This document shows, one piece after another, positions 31,107 to 39,061 of a DNA stretch of 64,000 nucleotides; positions within the stretch are counted from its first letter, which is position 1; each line of letters begins with the position of its first letter. The notes under the pieces are model-generated. The model was given only the letters and a program-made list of their open reading frames with translations. It made no database searches and had not been told where the DNA came from. Source of the DNA: Ottowia beijingensis (GTDB lineage: Bacteria; Pseudomonadota; Gammaproteobacteria; Burkholderiales; Burkholderiaceae_C); contig NZ_JACCKX010000001.1 in NCBI RefSeq assembly GCF_013423955.1, positions 2,666,001 to 2,730,000 of the forward strand. Reading direction: 5' to 3'. A program made the position numbers and the translations under genes.

Positions 31107-31957
31107 TTACCCCGCCAGTCCCTGGCTGCGCAATTGGTAGGTGCTGCGGAAAACCATCTTGAGGCGGTTGTCGTAGCTGGCGTCTTCGCTATTGCAGTTC
31201 TTGTACGTGGCGCCGCTAAGGCCGCCGATGGCTTCCTTGCTGGTGAGCTCCAGGCAAACCTCAACGGCATAAACGCTGTTCCAGTTGGTGATGTCGTCAG
31301 GGTTCGTCAGGTACTGCATGGTGGTGGTGCCATGGGGTTGCACGGCATAGCGAACCTGCCAGTCAGTCACGCCGTCAATGATGGCTTGAGTGCCACCGCC
31401 ACCAGAGCCAGTGCAAACCAACTCGCCGTTGTCGTTCAATGAAAACCGGCTCGAGATCACGGGCGTGGTGGCTGGGCTGGACTTGCCTGGGTTTTGTCCG
31501 AGGCAGTCACGTAGCTGCGATTCGGTCACTAAGCTGCCCTCGGGTTTGATCTTTTCGGCGTAGTTTTGGTAACCGACGGTGAACGCGGGTCCCGTGGTTC
31601 CGGAAAGTGTGCTGACTCTCCGGTCGAAAGGAGGACGCAAGCCTTCGGGGTCAGGCGCATCAAATGCCACCGGCTGCAGCGCTGCAAAAGTGCCGTCACC
31701 ACTGTAAAAGACAGGTTCGGATTGAGGTTGAGTTCAACGCTCCCCGCTTGACGAACCTGGCGGCCAATCACACTGAAAGCGTACGAGGCCTGCTGCTGCA
31801 TGGTCGATGCGTCGGAGATGGTTCCGCTGACGCTGCGGGACGACATCAGCGCGACTGTGGCAACCGCAACCACCATCAACCCCAGTGCAATGCCGACCAT
31901 CAGTTCGATCAGCGTCACGCCTTTCTGGCGACGGACGGAGGAATTTAGATAGGCCAT
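31107..31957 (-). CDS. pilW: Type IV minor pilin PilW, frameshifted as assembled
   Basis: PilW is a minor pilin that seeds pilus assembly. The leader VRRQKG/VTLIELMVGIALGLMVVAVA is typical, with the ATG at 31957. It is followed by SRSVSGTISDASTMQQQASYAFSVIGRQVRQAG, a conserved PilW block. The N-terminal 85 codons and the rest (VAFDAPDPEGLRPPF onward, ending LRSQGLAG) are in adjacent frames. One T added to the TTTT run near 31704 yields 283 residues with exact codon count. It lies between pilV and pilX in the standard order. Confidence 0.87.
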
Positions 31958-31989
31958 TTGAGGCAACTCCAAGGCTGGTCAGTTCCGCA

Positions 31990-32605
31990 TCAATTGGGGC
32001 AATACAACGCACCACCCCTACGCTCCATGGCGTGCAACGCTGCAGAGGCTGTAGGTACTGCAGATGACAGAGCAGACCATCGGGACATTTGACCTCTCCA
32101 CCAGCGCTGTCGGTGCCGGTTACGGTGAATACAGATTTGAGTTGGGTGGTTTCGGCCACTGTGCGTTCCTGACCATCGAGGTTGTATTCACCTTCTCGCC
32201 AGCCGATCAGTACCCCCAACTGGCGGGCACCGCCACTTGAACGAAAACCTGGGCACTGCCTCCGGGTAAATTGGATATCACGTTCTGACGCCATTGCCAG
32301 ATGTCGTATTCCGCCAGTTCAGCCGGTGTGCAAGGGGCAGTGCCGCAATCGACCGCTGCGGAAGCAGGTGTGCCGGTGTAGGCCGCCAGGTTGCCCAACG
32401 CGTTCGGGTTGTTCTGCATGCGCTCGCCGAGATCCTCGATCAACCGGATAGCTTGGGCGCGGCGCGCGCCGGCCTGCGTGTCCACCAATGTGCGCATCTG
32501 TATGCCGAGGAGCCCGAACAGCGCCACAGCGGTAACAACCAGCGCCACAAGGGATTCAATGAGCGTGATGCCGCTCTGGCTGTGACGAGTGCTGCCTGTG
32601 CTCAT
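31990..32605 (-). CDS. pilV: Type IV pilus modification/minor pilin PilV, frameshifted as assembled
   Basis: PilV-type minor pilin. The leader HSQSG/ITLIESLVALVVTAVALFGLLG is followed by the conserved RRAQAIRLIEDLGERMQNNPNAL. A frame change near 32225 (one C lost in GTGCCCGCC) joins VQVAV to QLGVLIGWREGEYNLDGQ. The 3' end is uncertain: the restored frame has no stop before pilW. A second single-base loss somewhere in 32000-32060 would end the gene at 31990 with 205 residues. The start is the ATG at 32605; the GTG at 32635 is less likely. The cysteine-rich C-terminal part is unusual. Confidence 0.8.
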
Positions 32606-32625
32606 ACGTTTCGGGTGGAGGGGAT

Positions 32626-33206
32626 TTACTGGCACGGTGGATCCTCAATGACTTTGACGCGCCCCCGGAACTGACACAGACGCCGCGTGCAGCGGGCGAA
32701 CTGATACCGCCGCTCACGGGCGTGATGTTGAACCCTTTGGCGTTCAGGCTACCGATGACACCGTTTCGATCCACGGTGAAATACTCGCCGCCGCTGTTGT
32801 GCATGACGTTGGTGCGCGCTGCGCCGCTGTAAGTGCGAATCACTTCATTGGCGTCTGGGTTCTTGTCGTTGTTGAGGTCATGAAAGACCACCCAGCCACA
32901 GCCCCAACTTTGCTTGGTGCCGGCCAGAGCGCAGTCAGAGGTATTCGATGTTTTCTTGACCACGATGCCACCTCCACGACGCATGGCTTCCGCTCGGGCT
33001 AAGTAAACGGTGGAAACCAAAGCCTCCGCTGCGTCGCGCGCGCGCCAGCGCTCAATCAAACTGGTAAAGCTGGGTGCTGCCAAGCTGGCCAAGACAGCCA
33101 GCACCGTGATGGCGACCAAGGCTTCGATTAAGGAGAACCCACGATCCTGCCGGTGGTGTAACGCCGATGGCCAGCCATGTTGTGAGCGAGAACACTTGGG
33201 TTGCAT
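32626..33206 (-). CDS. fimT: Type IV pseudopilin FimT/GspH family, frameshifted as assembled
   Basis: First gene of the minor-pilin operon. The leader DRG/FSLIEALVAITVLAVLASLAAPSF matches the GspH/FimT/FimU class. It is followed by VYLARAEAMRRGGGIVVKK and the domain end NAKGFNITPVSGGISSPAARGVCVSS. The frame changes in the G5 run at about 32668. Adding one G leads to VKVIEDPPCQ and TAA at 32626, 193 residues in all. FimT-type minor pilins help start pilus assembly, and some bind DNA during natural transformation; that activity is not established here. Confidence 0.87.
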
Positions 33207-33271
33207 TGCCTCATAGTAGGCAAGCCACGCTCTATTGGAACGTCTATCGGACGAACGGGAAAAATGCCGGA

Positions 33272-34582
33272 TCAGCGGTCGGGTTTGCCCGACAGCCTGG
33301 CGCTGGATGAGCCGGAGGCAGAGCGAAGAAACAACCGCTCCACGGCCTGCGTCGCCTGATCCCGGTGCGCCGGGTCGGCGGCGCGCAGTTCGGCCATGGC
33401 GCCGTGCAGCATCTTCTGCGTCAGCCCGCGCGACAGGGCTTCGAGCACGGCCTCGATGTCGTCGCCCTTGGCCAGGCGCTTGCGGGCGCGGGCGAGTTCA
33501 AGGGCGCGCCATTCGTCGGCCTGGGCGTTGAGCTGCTGGATCAGGGGCACCACGCCGCCTGCCGGGTCGCGCTGGTCGATCCAGTGCATGAAGCTCTGCA
33601 CGCCGGCGTCGATGATGGCCTCGGCCTGGGCCACGGCGGCCTGGCGGTTGGCCTGGCCGGTCTGCACCACCTGGGCGAGGTCGTCGACGGTGTAGAGGTA
33701 GACGTCGCCCAGGGCCTTCACCTCGGGTTCGATGTCGCGCGGCACGGCCAGGTCGACCATGAAGATGGGGCGGTGGCGACGCTTTTTCAGCGCCCGCTCG
33801 ACGGCGCCCAGGCCGATGATGGGCAGGGTGCTGGCGGTGCAGCTGACGACGGCGTCGAATTCGTGCAGGCGCTCGGGCAGGTCGGCCAGGCGCATCACCT
33901 CGGCACTGAAGCGGGTGGCCAGCTTTTCGCCCCGCTCCAGCGTGCGGTTGGCGATGGCGATGGCCTGCGGCTGGCGCGCGGCGAAGTGGGTGGCGGCCAG
34001 CTCGATCATCTCGCCGGCGCCGACGAACAGCACCTTGATCTGGCGCAGGTCCTCGAACAGGTTGCCGGCCAGGCGCACGGCGGCGGCGGCCATGCTGATG
34101 GAGTGGGCGCCGATGTCGGTGGAGGTGCGCACCTCCTTGGCGACGGCGAAGCTGCGCTGGAACAGCTGGTTGAGCGTGGTGCCCAGCGCGCCGGCGTCCT
34201 CGGCGGCGCGCACGGCGTTCTTCATCTGGCCCAGGATCTGCGCCTCGCCCAGCACCATGCTGTCGAGCCCGCTGGCGACGCGGAAGGCGTGGCGCGCGGC
34301 CTGGTCGTTCTGCAGCACATAGGTATGTTCGTGCAGGGCGGCGGGCGATACGTCGCCGGCCTTGGCCAGCCAGCCCAGGGTGTGGTCGATCTGCACGTTG
34401 TCGGACGCGCAGTACACCTCGGTGCGGTTGCAGGTGGAGAGGATCGCCGCCTCGGGGTGCCGCAGGTGCGACTGGCGCAGGCCGTGCAGCGCCGGCGCGA
34501 TCTGGTCGATCGCGAACGCGAAACGGCCGCGCAGATCCAGCGGCGCGGTGTGGTGGTTCAGACCCAAAGCCCAGACAGCCAT
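33272..34582 (-). CDS. hemA: Glutamyl-tRNA reductase
   Basis: HemA reduces glutamyl-tRNA(Glu) to glutamate-1-semialdehyde with NADPH, the first committed step of C5-pathway heme synthesis. The 436-residue protein starts [18 protein letters not shown]. The catalytic cysteine lies in [10 protein letters not shown] (about C51). Further blocks are [15 protein letters not shown], the NADPH-binding VLFVGAGEM and the [10 protein letters not shown] segment, then the C-terminal dimerisation helices. The ATG at 34582 is preferred to upstream codons. TATAAT ends seven bases before it. In most relatives prfA and prmC follow directly; here six pilus genes separate them. Confidence 0.97.
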   Translation of the reverse strand: MAVWALGLNHHTAPLDLRGRFAFAIDQIAPALHGLRQSHLRHPEAAILSTCNRTEVYCASDNVQIDHTLGWLAKAGDVSPAALHEHTYVLQNDQAARHAFRVASGLDSMVLGEAQILGQMKNAVRAAEDAGALGTTLNQLFQRSFAVAKEVRTSTDIGAHSISMAAAAVRLAGNLFEDLRQIKVLFVGAGEMIELAATHFAARQPQAIAIANRTLERGEKLATRFSAEVMRLADLPERLHEFDAVVSCTASTLPIIGLGAVERALKKRRHRPIFMVDLAVPRDIEPEVKALGDVYLYTVDDLAQVVQTGQANRQAAVAQAEAIIDAGVQSFMHWIDQRDPAGGVVPLIQQLNAQADEWRALELARARKRLAKGDDIEAVLEALSRGLTQKMLHGAMAELRAADPAHRDQATQAVERLFLRSASGSSSARLSGKPDR

Positions 34583-34589
34583 CTCTCGG

Positions 34590-34595
34590 ATTATA
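34590..34595 (-). promoter_or_regulatory. Perfect -10 box of hemA, 7 nt from the ATG
   Basis: On the minus strand TATAAT is followed by CCGAGAG and ATG. Transcription would begin at the start codon, so the mRNA is predicted to be leaderless or nearly so. The GAGAG touching the ATG is too close to be a normal Shine-Dalgarno. A -35 is not obvious. Confidence 0.5.
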
Positions 34596-34653
34596 AAATT
34601 TGTACGCAATTCGCGGTTTGTGACGTCTCGCGAACTTGACTGGCATCAAGAAC

Positions 34654-34926
34654 ATGGACCTGATCGACTTCATCTGGCATCTGGCGGGCTTCGTGGCACC
34701 CGCGCTGTTCGTGGCGCCGGTGGTGGTGGGGTTGTCGCATGTTCTGGATCGAAAAAGGGCTGCAGCGCCCAACTGGCGGGCGCGGATAGCTATTAATTTT
34801 GCAGTATGCCTGGCGGTGCTGATGCTGGGCCTGGCGCTGCTGGGGCAGGACGGGCGGATGCTGACCTACGGTGCGCTGGTGCTGGCCAGCGCGGCGGCCG
34901 AAGCCTGGCGGCCGGCGCGCGGCTGA
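34654..34926 (+). CDS. Small predicted membrane protein, unknown function
   Basis: 90 residues starting MDLIDFIWHLAGFVAPALF. Three hydrophobic segments are visible (about 5-25, 42-60 and 68-82), with a positively charged loop LDRKRAAAPNWRARIA between the first two. No known family was recognised. The gene is divergent from hemA, 71 bp away. The loop and the start of the second helix are encoded by a family A dispersed repeat (34757-34803), which appears to have been captured as coding sequence. Codon use and composition fit a real gene, but expression is unproven. Confidence 0.6.
   Translation: MDLIDFIWHLAGFVAPALFVAPVVVGLSHVLDRKRAAAPNWRARIAINFAVCLAVLMLGLALLGQDGRMLTYGALVLASAAAEAWRPARG
34757..34803. 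repeat. Family A repeat lying inside a coding region
   Basis: GGGCTGCAGCGCCCAACTGG, then GCGCGGATAGCTATTAATTTT. It matches the short form of the intergenic repeat but is read through in the open reading frame of the 90-residue membrane protein. Confidence 0.55.
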
Positions 34927-34953
34927 AGGGCCCGGTGCGGCTGGGTCAGGTGC

Positions 34954-35691
34954 TCAGGCTGGGCTGAACAGATCGACCCGGTCGGTCACGATGCCGTCGG
35001 TGCCCAGCGCAATCAGGCGCTCGGCCGCCCATTCGTCGTTCACGGTGTAGCTCAGGGCGCGCAGGCCCATGCTGTGCACGCGGGCGACCAGGGCCGCGTC
35101 CCACAGCGCGTGGTTGCAGACGATGGCGGCGCATTGCAGGCGCGTGGCGATGTCGGCCCAGCCGTCCCACAGTGTGTCCAGCAGCAGGCCGCGCGGCAGG
35201 TGCGGCGCCACGGCCAGCGCGCCGAACAGTGACTCAGGCCGGAACGAGGTGAGCAGCGGCGGCACCGGTGCGCCCTGCCACAGGCGCGCGGCCAGTTCGG
35301 CCACGGCGCGGCCGGTTTGCTCTTCCACGCCCGGGGTGGGCTTGATCTCGATGTCGAGCAGGCAGCGGTTGGCCAGGCACCAGCGGGCCAGGTTCTGCAG
35401 CGTCGGGATCGGCTCGCCGGCGTAGGCGCGCGAGTGCCAGCCGCCGGCATCCAGCTGCGCCAGGGCCGACCAGGGCAGGTCACCGGCCGTCCCGTGGCTG
35501 CTGGTGGTGCGCTCCAGCGTGCTGTCGTGCAGCAGAAACACCACGCCGTCGGCCGACAGCTTGGCGTCGCATTCGGCCATGCGGTAGCCATGCTGCGCGC
35601 CCAGGCGGAAGGCGGCCAGCGTGTTCTCGGGCGCCAGCTTGCCGGCGCCGCGGTGCGCGATCCAGAAGGGGTAGGGCCAGGGCGGGAGCAT
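34954..35691 (-). CDS. ugpQ: Glycerophosphodiester phosphodiesterase
   Basis: UgpQ hydrolyses glycerophosphodiesters to glycerol-3-phosphate and an alcohol in the cytoplasm. The 245-residue protein, counted from the ATG at 35691, shows the GDPD signature IAHRGAGKLAPENTLAAF with catalytic His and the metal-binding ECDAKLSADGVVFLLHDSTLERTT. Later blocks are LLDIEIKPTPG and TVNDEWAAERLIALGTDGIVTDRVDLF. The absence of a signal peptide agrees with the cytoplasmic UgpQ class. It is the last gene of the ugpBAECQ series, separated from ugpC by a short repeat. Confidence 0.93.
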   Translation of the reverse strand: MLPPWPYPFWIAHRGAGKLAPENTLAAFRLGAQHGYRMAECDAKLSADGVVFLLHDSTLERTTSSHGTAGDLPWSALAQLDAGGWHSRAYAGEPIPTLQNLARWCLANRCLLDIEIKPTPGVEEQTGRAVAELAARLWQGAPVPPLLTSFRPESLFGALAVAPHLPRGLLLDTLWDGWADIATRLQCAAIVCNHALWDAALVARVHSMGLRALSYTVNDEWAAERLIALGTDGIVTDRVDLFSPA

Positions 35692-35710
35692 GTCTGGTTT
35701 ATGGGTCAAA

Positions 35711-35756
35711 TTGGCCTCCAGCGCCCTTCCAATAAGCACAGACAGCTATCAATAGG
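35711..35756. repeat. Dispersed intergenic repeat, family A, short form between ugpC and ugpQ
   Basis: TTGGCCTCCAGCGCCCTTCC, then GCACAGACAGCTATCAATAG. It is nearly the same as the copy at 63433. Confidence 0.7.
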
Positions 35757-35764
35757 TGAGTAAT

Positions 35765-36787
35765 TCAGGCTTCCAGCCGCACGCCGGTTTCGGCGTCGAA
35801 GCCGTGCACGCGGTCTTCCAGCGGCAGCACGTGCAGCGTCTGGCCAGGGGCGGGCGGTGCCTCGATCTCGTTCATGCGCAGAATCGTCCACGGCCCCTGC
35901 GCGCCGCCCAGGCGGCCGTACACCAGGCGCTCGGCGCCCAGCATTTCCACCGTTTCCACGGCCAGTGGCCAGCCGCCCGAATCGACCACGCGCAGGTGCT
36001 CGGGGCGGATGCCCAGGGTCACACCGTCGCGCACGCCTTCCACGCCGCTCAGCAGGTTCATCGGCGGCGCGCCGATGAAGCTGGCGACGAAGGTGGTGGC
36101 GGGGCGGTGGTACACCTCTTCGGGCGTGCCGAACTGCTCCATGCGGCCGGCGTTCATCACCATCATGCGCTGCGCCAGCGTCATGGCCTCCACTTGGTCG
36201 TGGGTGACGAACAGGCTGGTAATGCCCAGTTCGCGGTGCAGCTTCTCGATCTCCAGCCGGGTCTGGGCGCGCAGCTTGGCGTCGAGGTTGGACAGTGGCT
36301 CGTCGAACAGAAACACCTGCGGCTGGCGCACGATGGCGCGGCCCATGGCTACGCGCTGGCGCTGCCCGCCCGACAGTTCGCGCGGCTTGCGCTGCAGAAA
36401 GCTGCCCAGCTCCAGAATCTTGGCCGCCTTGTCCACCCGCGCCCTGATCTCGTCGGGCGGCACCTTCTTGATCTTCAGGCCGTAGGCCATGTTGTCGAAC
36501 ACGCTCATGTGCGGGTAGAGCGCGTAGTTCTGGAACACCATGGCGATGTCGCGCTCGGCCGGCTCCAGGTTGTTCACCACGCGGCCGCCGATGCTGATGG
36601 TGCCCTCGGTGATCTCCTCCAGCCCCGCCACCATGCGCAGCAGCGTGGATTTGCCGCAGCCCGAGGGGCCGACGATGACGACGAACTCGCCGTCCTTCAC
36701 CTCGGCGCTCACGCCGTGGATGACCTGGTTGGCCTTGGGGCCGGTGCCGTAGCGCTTGATGACGTTGTTGAATTCGATGGAGGCCAT
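35765..36787 (-). CDS. ugpC: sn-Glycerol-3-phosphate ABC transporter ATP-binding protein
   Basis: ATPase subunit of the Ugp importer. The 340-residue protein has Walker [10 protein letters not shown] (about 40-48), Q-loop [12 protein letters not shown], signature LSGGQRQR (138-145), Walker [14 protein letters not shown] and the switch histidine in FVTHDQ. The C-terminal MalK/UgpC-type regulatory domain (TOBE fold) carries GIRPEHLRV. It lies after ugpE with a large inverted repeat in between. Substrate assignment rests on the complete ugpBAECQ context. Confidence 0.95.
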   Translation of the reverse strand: MASIEFNNVIKRYGTGPKANQVIHGVSAEVKDGEFVVIVGPSGCGKSTLLRMVAGLEEITEGTISIGGRVVNNLEPAERDIAMVFQNYALYPHMSVFDNMAYGLKIKKVPPDEIRARVDKAAKILELGSFLQRKPRELSGGQRQRVAMGRAIVRQPQVFLFDEPLSNLDAKLRAQTRLEIEKLHRELGITSLFVTHDQVEAMTLAQRMMVMNAGRMEQFGTPEEVYHRPATTFVASFIGAPPMNLLSGVEGVRDGVTLGIRPEHLRVVDSGGWPLAVETVEMLGAERLVYGRLGGAQGPWTILRMNEIEAPPAPGQTLHVLPLEDRVHGFDAETGVRLEA

Positions 36788-36799
36788 GGGAAGTCAAAT

Positions 36800-36906
36800 A
36801 CCGGACGCAGAGGACGCAAAGGATTCGCAGACGACGCAAAAAGACATTCAGAACGGTTTCTTCTGCGTCCTCTGCGAAGTTTCAGCGTTCTCTGCATCCG
36901 GCTGTT
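36800..36906. repeat. Long inverted repeat, family D, between ugpE and ugpC
   Basis: The left arm CCGGACGCAGAGGACGCAAA and right arm TGCGTCCTCTGCG with CATCCGGCTGTTG are inverted around a central AT-rich stretch. It is the second copy of the msrP-msrQ element. Confidence 0.85.
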
Positions 36907-36914
36907 GAGGATGT

Positions 36915-37772
36915 TCATTTCTCGGTGTCCACCAAGCCCTTGACGAACCACTTCTGCATCAGCACCACCACCAGCGCCGGCGGGATCATGGCCAGGATGG
37001 CGGTGGCCATGATGACGTTCCACTCGTTGGCCGCGTCGCCACCGGCGAACATGCGCTTGATGCCCATCACCACCGGGTACATGTCCTCGCTGGTGGTCAT
37101 CAGCAGCGGCCACAGGTACTGGTTCCAGCCGTAGATGAACTGGATCACGAACAACGCCGCCATGCTGGTCTTGGACAGCGGCAGCAGCACATCCTTGAAG
37201 AAGCGCAGCGGGCCGGCACCGTCGATGCGGGCGGCCTCGGCCAGCTCGTCGGGCACCGTCAGGAAGAACTGGCGGAACAGGAAGGTGGCGGTGGCCGAGG
37301 CGATGAGCGGCAGCGTGAGGCCGGTGTAGGTGTTCAGCAGGTTCAGGTCGGCCACCACCTTGTAGGTGGGCAGGATGCGCACTTCCACCGGCAGCATCAG
37401 GGTGATGAAGATCATCCAGAACACCAGGCCACGGAAGGGGAAGCGGAAGTACACCACCGCAAAGGCCGACAGCATGGAGATGGCGATCTTGCCGACGGCG
37501 ATGACCATGGCGGTGACGAAGCTCACCCACAGCATGCGCCCGGCCGGCGGAATGCGGCTGCCGTAGCTGGTCTCGCCGCCGAACAGGGCCAGCCGGTAGG
37601 TGTCGATCATGTGCTGGCCGGGCAGCATCGACATGGGCACGTTCTGCACGATCTCGGCCGAGGTCTGCGTGGAGGCGATGAAGGCCAGGTAGACCGGAAA
37701 GCCCACCGCCAGCACCCCGAGCAGCAGCACGGCATGGGCGATGAAGGTGGTGCCGGGGCGGTTTTCAATCAC
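36915..37772 (-). CDS. ugpE: sn-Glycerol-3-phosphate ABC transporter permease UgpE
   Basis: Second membrane subunit of the Ugp importer, 285 residues with six hydrophobic segments. The EAA loop that docks onto UgpC reads ELAEAARIDGAGPLRFFKDVLLP (about 180-202). The start is GTG, with GGAG eight bases upstream. The family motif MIENRPGTTFIAHAVLLLGV at the N terminus is like other UgpE proteins. ugpA lies 120 bp upstream on the same strand across a small hairpin repeat. Confidence 0.95.
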   Translation of the reverse strand: MIENRPGTTFIAHAVLLLGVLAVGFPVYLAFIASTQTSAEIVQNVPMSMLPGQHMIDTYRLALFGGETSYGSRIPPAGRMLWVSFVTAMVIAVGKIAISMLSAFAVVYFRFPFRGLVFWMIFITLMLPVEVRILPTYKVVADLNLLNTYTGLTLPLIASATATFLFRQFFLTVPDELAEAARIDGAGPLRFFKDVLLPLSKTSMAALFVIQFIYGWNQYLWPLLMTTSEDMYPVVMGIKRMFAGGDAANEWNVIMATAILAMIPPALVVVLMQKWFVKGLVDTEK

Positions 37773-37829
37773 GGGCGGGCTCCGGATGGCCTCGACTCAA
37801 CACGGCGACGGCGCGCCGAGGACAGCCGG

Positions 37830-37868
37830 CCCTCACCCCAGCCCTCTCCCGCGGGCGGGAGAGGGGGC
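37830..37868. repeat. Hairpin repeat, family F, between ugpA and ugpE
   Basis: CCCTCTCCCGC pairs with GCGGGAGAGGG, preceded by CCCTCACCCCAG. This is the widely dispersed 'CCCTCTCCCGCGGGCGGGAG' type. Only one copy occurs in the window. Confidence 0.7.
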
Positions 37869-37892
37869 CAGACCGGGCTGTGCGCTGGAGCC

Positions 37893-38777
37893 TCATTGGT
37901 ACTGCACCCTTCTTTCGATGTAGCGGAACTGCACCACCGTCAGCAGGATGACGATGGCCATCAGCACCACCGACTGCGCGGCTGAGCCGCCCAGGTCCAG
38001 CCCCTTGAAGCCGTCGAAGTAGACCTTGTAGACCAGGATGGCCGTGTCCTTGCCCGGCCCGCCGTGCGTGGCCGCGTCGACGATGCCGAAGGTGTCGAAG
38101 AAGGCGTAGATGACGTTCATCACCAGCAGGAAGAAGGTGGTGGGCGACAGCAGCGGGAACTGCACGCTCCAGAAGCGGCGCCACGGCCCGGCGCCGTCGA
38201 TGGCGGCGGCCTCGATCAGGCTCCTGGGCACCGACTGCAGGCCGGCCAGGAAGAACAGGAAGTTGTACGAAATCTGCTTCCACACCGCCGCCATCACGAT
38301 CAGCGCCATGGCGTGCGTGCCGTCCAGCAGGTGGTTCCAGTTGAAGCCGATCTGCCGCAGGCCCCAGGCCACCACGCCGATGGAGGGCGCGAACATGAAC
38401 AGCCACAGCACGCCGGCCACGGCGGGCGCCACGGCGTAGGGCCAGATCAGCAGGGTCTTGTAGCCGGTGGCACCCTTGATGACGCGGTCGGCCATCACCG
38501 CCAGCACCAGCGAAATGCTCAGCCCCAGCACCGCCACCAGCACCGAGAAGATCAGCGTGGTCTTGAACGAGGCGAGGTAGGAGGGGTCGTTGAACAGCTG
38601 CGTGAAGTTCTCCAGCCCGACGAACTCGGTGCTGGTGCCGAAGGCGTCCTCGCGCAGAAAGCTCTGGTAGATGGCCTGCCCCGCCGGCCAGAAGAAGAAC
38701 ACGATGACGATGGCCAACTGCGGCGCCACCAGCAGCCACGGCAGCCAGGCAGACTTGAAGCGGACGCGCTTTTCCAT
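37893..38777 (-). CDS. ugpA: sn-Glycerol-3-phosphate ABC transporter permease UgpA
   Basis: First membrane subunit of the importer, 294 residues. It begins [21 protein letters not shown] and contains six hydrophobic segments. The conserved [23 protein letters not shown] in the first periplasmic loop is characteristic of UgpA. The EAA loop [25 protein letters not shown] docks onto UgpC. It is followed by ugpE; ugpB is upstream, separated by 284 bp containing two repeat elements placed back to back. Confidence 0.95.
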   Translation of the reverse strand: MEKRVRFKSAWLPWLLVAPQLAIVIVFFFWPAGQAIYQSFLREDAFGTSTEFVGLENFTQLFNDPSYLASFKTTLIFSVLVAVLGLSISLVLAVMADRVIKGATGYKTLLIWPYAVAPAVAGVLWLFMFAPSIGVVAWGLRQIGFNWNHLLDGTHAMALIVMAAVWKQISYNFLFFLAGLQSVPRSLIEAAAIDGAGPWRRFWSVQFPLLSPTTFFLLVMNVIYAFFDTFGIVDAATHGGPGKDTAILVYKVYFDGFKGLDLGGSAAQSVVLMAIVILLTVVQFRYIERRVQYQ

Positions 38778-38835
38778 GGCGGGCGATTATGGGGGCGGCG
38801 GGCCTTGCGCAGCGGGTGGGTAGGCGATCTTCTGA

Positions 38836-38924
38836 AAAATGATAGCGGCTTGCGCAGTGTTCATAAGGTTTTCAAGCAAATTGTGCTTGAAATTGCCGTC
38901 TGGTATGCGCAGGCAGCTATCTTT
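38836..38924. repeat. Dispersed intergenic repeat, family A, long form between ugpB and ugpA
   Basis: The left terminus AATGATAGCGGCTTGCGC and right terminus GCGCAGGCAGCTATC are inverse. The core pair TTTTCAAGCAAATT and TGCTTGAAATTG is nested inside. Confidence 0.75.
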
Positions 38925-38998
38925 GTAGGAGCGGCGGAAGCCGCGAAGGCAGTGCTGGCCCAGAGGAGCGCCCTTCGCGGCTTACGCCGCTCCTGCAT
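38923..38998. repeat. REP-like hairpin element, family B variant, adjoining a family A repeat
   Basis: Arms GTAGGAGCGGCGGAAGCCGC and GCGGCTTACGCCGCTCCTGC are inverted around about 30 bases. The sequence differs from the other REP-like copies but the architecture is the same. Confidence 0.7.
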
Positions 38999-39061
38999 CG
39001 AGAAGCTCAGCGGCCCCGCCCGCCGGGTGGGCGCGGACCGCACTGTCTTGCAGGGCGCCGG

